A stretch of 64,000 nucleotides of DNA from Neofusicoccum parvum (Eukaryota > Ascomycota > Dothideomycetes > Botryosphaeriales > Botryosphaeriaceae): positions 1,426,001 through 1,490,000 of the forward strand of contig CP087214.1 of NCBI GenBank assembly GCA_020912385.1, given 5' to 3'. This document shows, one piece after another, positions 60,383 through 64,000 of this stretch. Numbering within the stretch: position 1 is the stretch's first letter; each line of letters opens with the position of its first letter. The position numbers were made by a program, and so were the translations under genes. The notes beneath the pieces are model-generated. The model was not told the DNA's origin and ran no database searches. It worked only from the letters and a program-made list of their open reading frames with translations.

Positions 60383-61082
60383 CTACGAGCTGGCGGCGGC
60401 CTTCTTCAAGCAGGAGGGCTCTCAGCCGTGCTGCGCCTACGTGGCTGTGAACAGCCACAACGAGCATCAGCCTCGATTGGCTCATCTGCGTGCCACACGG
60501 GTCACATGGGCGGGAGCTGATCTGCCTCGCCTTGGCAGCCACAAACCCAAGGCATACACCTGCTTGCTTTTTATCAACGAGCGTGCGGCCTCTCGGTGGC
60601 TTTCCATGGCTTGCGAACGCCGGTTCTCTGCCACAGCTGACGCCGTGTCGCAGTGAGCGGGCGTGGAAAGGGCGATCCCCAGCACTAGCGGCCCGCTTCC
60701 CTTCTCGCTCCCGCTGCCGCCGCGACACACACACACACACACAAAGCAGCTACACCCGCCGGTCGTCGGCCCAGCTCTTGCATCTGGCTCCGGAGCTCGT
60801 TCACGAACCGAGTTGCGGCCCCAGCCTTCCAGAAGGCGCCTGCGTCATGTGCCGGCCCCCCGTCGCCGGGATGTCTCTTTGCCTGGCGCCGGTGGTGGTC
60901 AGCAATCAGGCTCCGACGGATCCCTCAGCAGAAAGAGCCGCAAGTGGCCCCCCAAACTCCCATTCGACGGCGGTGGCTCATGCTGTGGCTGCGCAGCGGT
61001 GACGATGTCCGCGTTCCCGCCATGATCTACCGCCCGCGCCCCAGCGATTCCTGTCCGCCAGCGTGTCATAGGCCGCAGTTAA
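60383..61082. other. Divergent intergenic region with a CA microsatellite
   Basis: Shared upstream region of the DUF6594 and DUF6590-retropepsin genes. It holds a (CA)n run of about nine units near 60723-60741. Overlapping plus-strand ORFs are not supported. Confidence 0.5.
60723..60741. repeat. (CA)n microsatellite
   Basis: About nine CA units in the divergent promoter region. Confidence 0.8.
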
Positions 61083-62708
61083 ATGGGAAGGCAGCCCATC
61101 CGAGCTCAGACCTTCACAGTCTGTGCCTCTTACTCGCCGTTGATCTCAGCCTTGCCCGCCTCCCCAGCCTCGCCAGCCTTGCAGTTTCGATCGGCCGTCA
61201 TGCTGCGCCGTGCCACTCCTTCTGCTGCATCGACTCGCGGTAGTGCGAGCAGCGACAGACACAAGAGCTTTGACCGTGAAAGTATGCTTACCTCGTTGCT
61301 AAGTGTATCCGCGGCGAGAAACACCCCAAGGATTACGGACAATATGCTAAAAATCAATCCAGACTATCAGCTGATTCCAGCCCGAGATTGGGATAAATTT
61401 TTCGTGGTCGGTAGAGTGGGTATACCAACGCGACTTCCCGATGGCTGGTCTGTTGACCGGGTTCCAGATCTTTCAAGTGTTGTTGCCGGAGCAGAGAAGG
61501 AACCGCACGACACTCGCTCCTCCACCTCCGTCGACTCACATGTTTCGGAGATTCGTTATTGTCAAGACAGACACGAAGATATCACAGTGCCTGTGGACAT
61601 GCCCAATCCTGACGGAAAGAGCTCATGGCTAACGTCGTCAGGCAAATCAAAACATACGAGAACAAGGCCACGACACGCCCCGATGTCCGGAACAAGCAGC
61701 ACGAGCATGCTATCATCTACACGGGTGTCGAGCCTCCGAAACCCTTGAAGGGGGAAAGTAACTTGCAGGACCCCATCGAGGCCGACGCGGAGAGCCAGGC
61801 AACCTACCTCTCGCCGTTTGCTCGCATCAACTACGGAGAATCACATGAGATCCAACACACCGAAAAGGTCTACAACCTAGGCCAGGTAACCGAAAATTGT
61901 GTCTCCAAGCTGCAGCGGACATACGACCTTGTCAGTTGCCGCTCATCCACACCGGAGCAGACAGCTCCAACAAGGAAGCGTACCTTTGATGATGTCACCG
62001 AAGGGTTGGAGAGAACCTCCTTAGATAATGACAAACGTCCGTTCATCTACAACGATGGAAGAGCAAGCGAAGCTGCGTCATTTTACAACACACCCAGCAG
62101 CCTTGGGGATTCTTCGGGGAATGAAGGTTCACCTGGACATCACGACAAAGTCCGCAAAGATGCTGTCTTCTTTGGACCTCTCAATGACGGGCACATCTTC
62201 GGCACTCTCCTTGACACAGGCGCTGAATGCAACTTCATCTCAAAACGTAAGGCAGACAAGCTCGGAGCCAGAGTCCTGCGCTATCAGGGACCAGACATCA
62301 AAGTCGGTAATGGCAATATCCTGAGGCCCGAAGGCATTCTCAGCAGCTGTTGGCGGTTCAATGACAAGTCAAGGACGTACATGGATCAGTTCGTCATCAT
62401 GCCGGACCTTCCTGCCGACGTTGTGATCGGAAGGCAAGCTATATTTGATAGATCGTTCCTGTTGGCCAACGAGGAGCTTCTCATTCTTGGTTTGAAGGCT
62501 ATCACTAAACGTACGTCACACCACGAGCTTAAGCCTTCCAGATATCTTAAGAATACCAGCTAATCAGAAAGTAGCTGAACGCGTGGCCCAAGAAGAGGCT
62601 GCAATCAGAAAGGCCGAGCAGAACCTCAAACAAGAGGTACAGGAGAGGGATGCTATGCGGTCAAACCTCAAGAAGGAACGGGAGGAAAGGCAGGCAAAGC
62701 ATCGGTAG
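61083..62708 (+). CDS. DUF6590 - retropepsin-like protease - coiled tail fusion protein
   Basis: join(61083..61415, 61468..61592, 61642..62510, 62560..62708), 491 residues; the start could also be a later Met (61200, 61281 or 61344). Residues ~89-240 form a DUF6590-like domain only when three frames are joined: INPDYQLIPARDWDKFFVVGR + IFQVLLPEQ ... FRRFVIVKTD ... SQCL + QIKTYENKATTRPDVRNKQHEHAIIYTGVEPPKPLKGE ... LSPFARINYGESHEIQ. Residues ~326-440 are retropepsin-like: IFGTLLDTGAECNFISKRKADKLGA (catalytic Asp344 in DTGA) and LPADVVIGRQAIF (family hydrophobic-Gly signature). The last ~45 residues are a charged helix (AERVAQEEAAIRKAEQNLKQEVQERDAMR). Introns are 52, 49 and 49 nt; the second has a CTAAC branch point and GTCAG. 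The function is unknown; the protease domain is presumably dimeric like other retropepsins. No reverse transcriptase or integrase is nearby. Confidence 0.75.
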
Positions 62709-64000
62709 GAGAAGGTCCTCGATATGCCGGCTTTCGTTATTTCTCTTCTTCTTCCGACTCATTTGCCCCTTGTTTCTCCTCCGATAGATATCTTATTCTT
62801 TCCCTTCTTTGTTTAAATTCGGCTTCGCTTCTACTCCTGTCTTCTACATGCGTTTTTCTTTTCCAGGATATGCATCTTTTCGTTCGTCTATAGTCTCTTC
62901 TACGTTCCTTTGCCAACAGAATATCTGGAGGTTTGAATGCGGCTGTTTATGATATCAATTGCTCAATGCTGAGGGAGGGAATCCCATTGAAGTAGCACAC
63001 CGGCCTGCTTCTCGAAAGACGAAACCAATATCACTTTGGCACCATCAAATGGCAGATCGAATATGGAGTTGTGATCAGGACCTTACCGAACTCTTCAGTC
63101 AGGTGGATCTCAGGGGCACCACATACACGTACCCCACCCAAGCCCGCACGCTCCCTTACCTCCCTCACCTCTCCACGTGAGAACGCGTAACCCCCAACGC
63201 CCATCCGCTCGGCGAGTCTCTCCCGCGATTCATGCGAACACGAGCCATCAGTACAAATGCTGATCACGTCCCGCCTCCCTACAATTCACCAACAGAGCAC
63301 CAGGCTGAAACATCGGAGAAAAAGAAAAAGCACTCTCACTGCCTGCCTTACCACCTGACCGGGGCAGATAGACAGAGAGAAAGAGAGAGAAAGGGCAGCT
63401 TGCAGAACGCCCTCTGCCTAGTGCCGGCCATTACCAATTAAGCTGCATGTCCCGAGCGAAGCCAAGCCTGCAGCTGCACGCACGCACGCACGCACGCATG
63501 CACGCATGCAGTGCCTGCCAGCCGGCCGTTGTCCCAACAACAACAACAGCGGAGATAAGCAAGCAGAGAGAAAGCGGGACGACGAACGCGCACGCGCGTG
63601 CGGGCAAAGCACGCTCGGGGCACGCAAGTGGGTCACTTTTCTGTTGGTGTGTGAGTGTGGCTTTCGAGCCCTTGGGGGGGGGGGCCGGCCGTGGGTCACC
63701 GGGGGAGAGGGACGTGGGTGGAGAGCGAAGATAAAAAGCACGTCCCTGGAGGACCGACGCACGTCCAACGGGTCCAGTGGCGCAGTGCAGCGCGGCGAGC
63801 GGGCGGCCGGGCCTGCTCTGTTTGCCGTGCTGTCCGTGCTGTGGCGAGTCCTTTTTCGAGGTAAAACAAAAGTGCGTTGGCTGGTGACGTCGGCAGCGGG
63901 CCGGGACGGAGTGAAGCCCTTCGGGGAGCAAGGTAAGGGGGAAGGGGAGAGAGAGAGGCCCGAGTCGAGTCAAGCGAGCGGGCGGACCGGATGGACGGAG
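62709..64000. other. End of window, no supported gene
   Basis: T-rich 3' flank, then a segment with a weak minus-strand ORF (63031-63267) holding a TDGSC...GVGGYAF string, then a GC-rich end with simple repeats and a G run at about 63673-63682. Nothing here can be called a gene with confidence. Confidence 0.5.
63477..63510. repeat. CGCA/TGCA tetranucleotide microsatellite
   Basis: About eight units of GCAC-type repeat with two interrupted GCAT units. Confidence 0.8.

Overview
The window is a stretch of a filamentous ascomycete chromosome (Pezizomycotina; a Dothideomycete is my best guess, from gene style only). It carries intron-bearing genes with short introns (mostly 44-100 nt, GTAHGN donors, CTNAC branch points), genes on both strands, moderately high GC, and fungal-specific families (DUF1772, DUF6590, DUF6594, Mid2-like wall sensor). 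I found 21 protein-coding genes that I can defend, one cut by the left edge. I saw no rRNA or tRNA gene, no CRISPR array and no intact transposon.

Layout. 1-5.1 kb: the 3' end of a Yta7/ATAD2-type bromodomain AAA gene, a secreted GH5 exo-1,3-glucanase and a DUF1772 membrane protein. 5.1-8.2 kb: gene-free and partly very GC-rich, with a small inverted-repeat element. 8.2-14.7 kb: a Myb/SANT-like protein, a mitochondrial-type CDF metal transporter with three His-rich arms (an inverted-repeat element sits in its second intron), and a xylulokinase. 16-23 kb: a four-pass membrane protein, an OXNAD1-like oxidoreductase, a Cys-rich wall-sensor-like protein and a monoglyceride-lipase-like hydrolase. 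24-35.5 kb: a G3BP/Nxt3-like NTF2-RRM-RGG protein, a septin-like GTPase whose P-loop is assembled by splicing, a large Ser/Pro-rich protein, and the F1 ATP synthase delta subunit with a 23-nt microexon. 35.8-42.4 kb: a secreted tannase/feruloyl esterase and, divergently, an ACS-family MFS transporter with 16-nt and 30-nt exons. 46-58.5 kb: an LRR protein, the PP1 catalytic subunit and HSP90. 59-62.7 kb: a divergent pair made of a DUF6594 membrane protein and a gene that, once spliced, fuses a DUF6590 domain to a retropepsin-like protease domain and a charged coiled tail.

Most genes are housekeeping or general metabolism and do not form a biosynthetic cluster. The tannase and MFS gene could act together, with extracellular release of a phenolic or organic anion followed by its uptake. 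The least ordinary items are the DUF6590-retropepsin fusion, a dispersed family of ~120-140 bp foldback elements seen four times between 5.8 and 23.4 kb, and several kilobase-scale GC-rich gene-free blocks lying 5' of genes. All exon joins were worked out by hand from frame, splice sites and family expectation. No alignment or database search was run.
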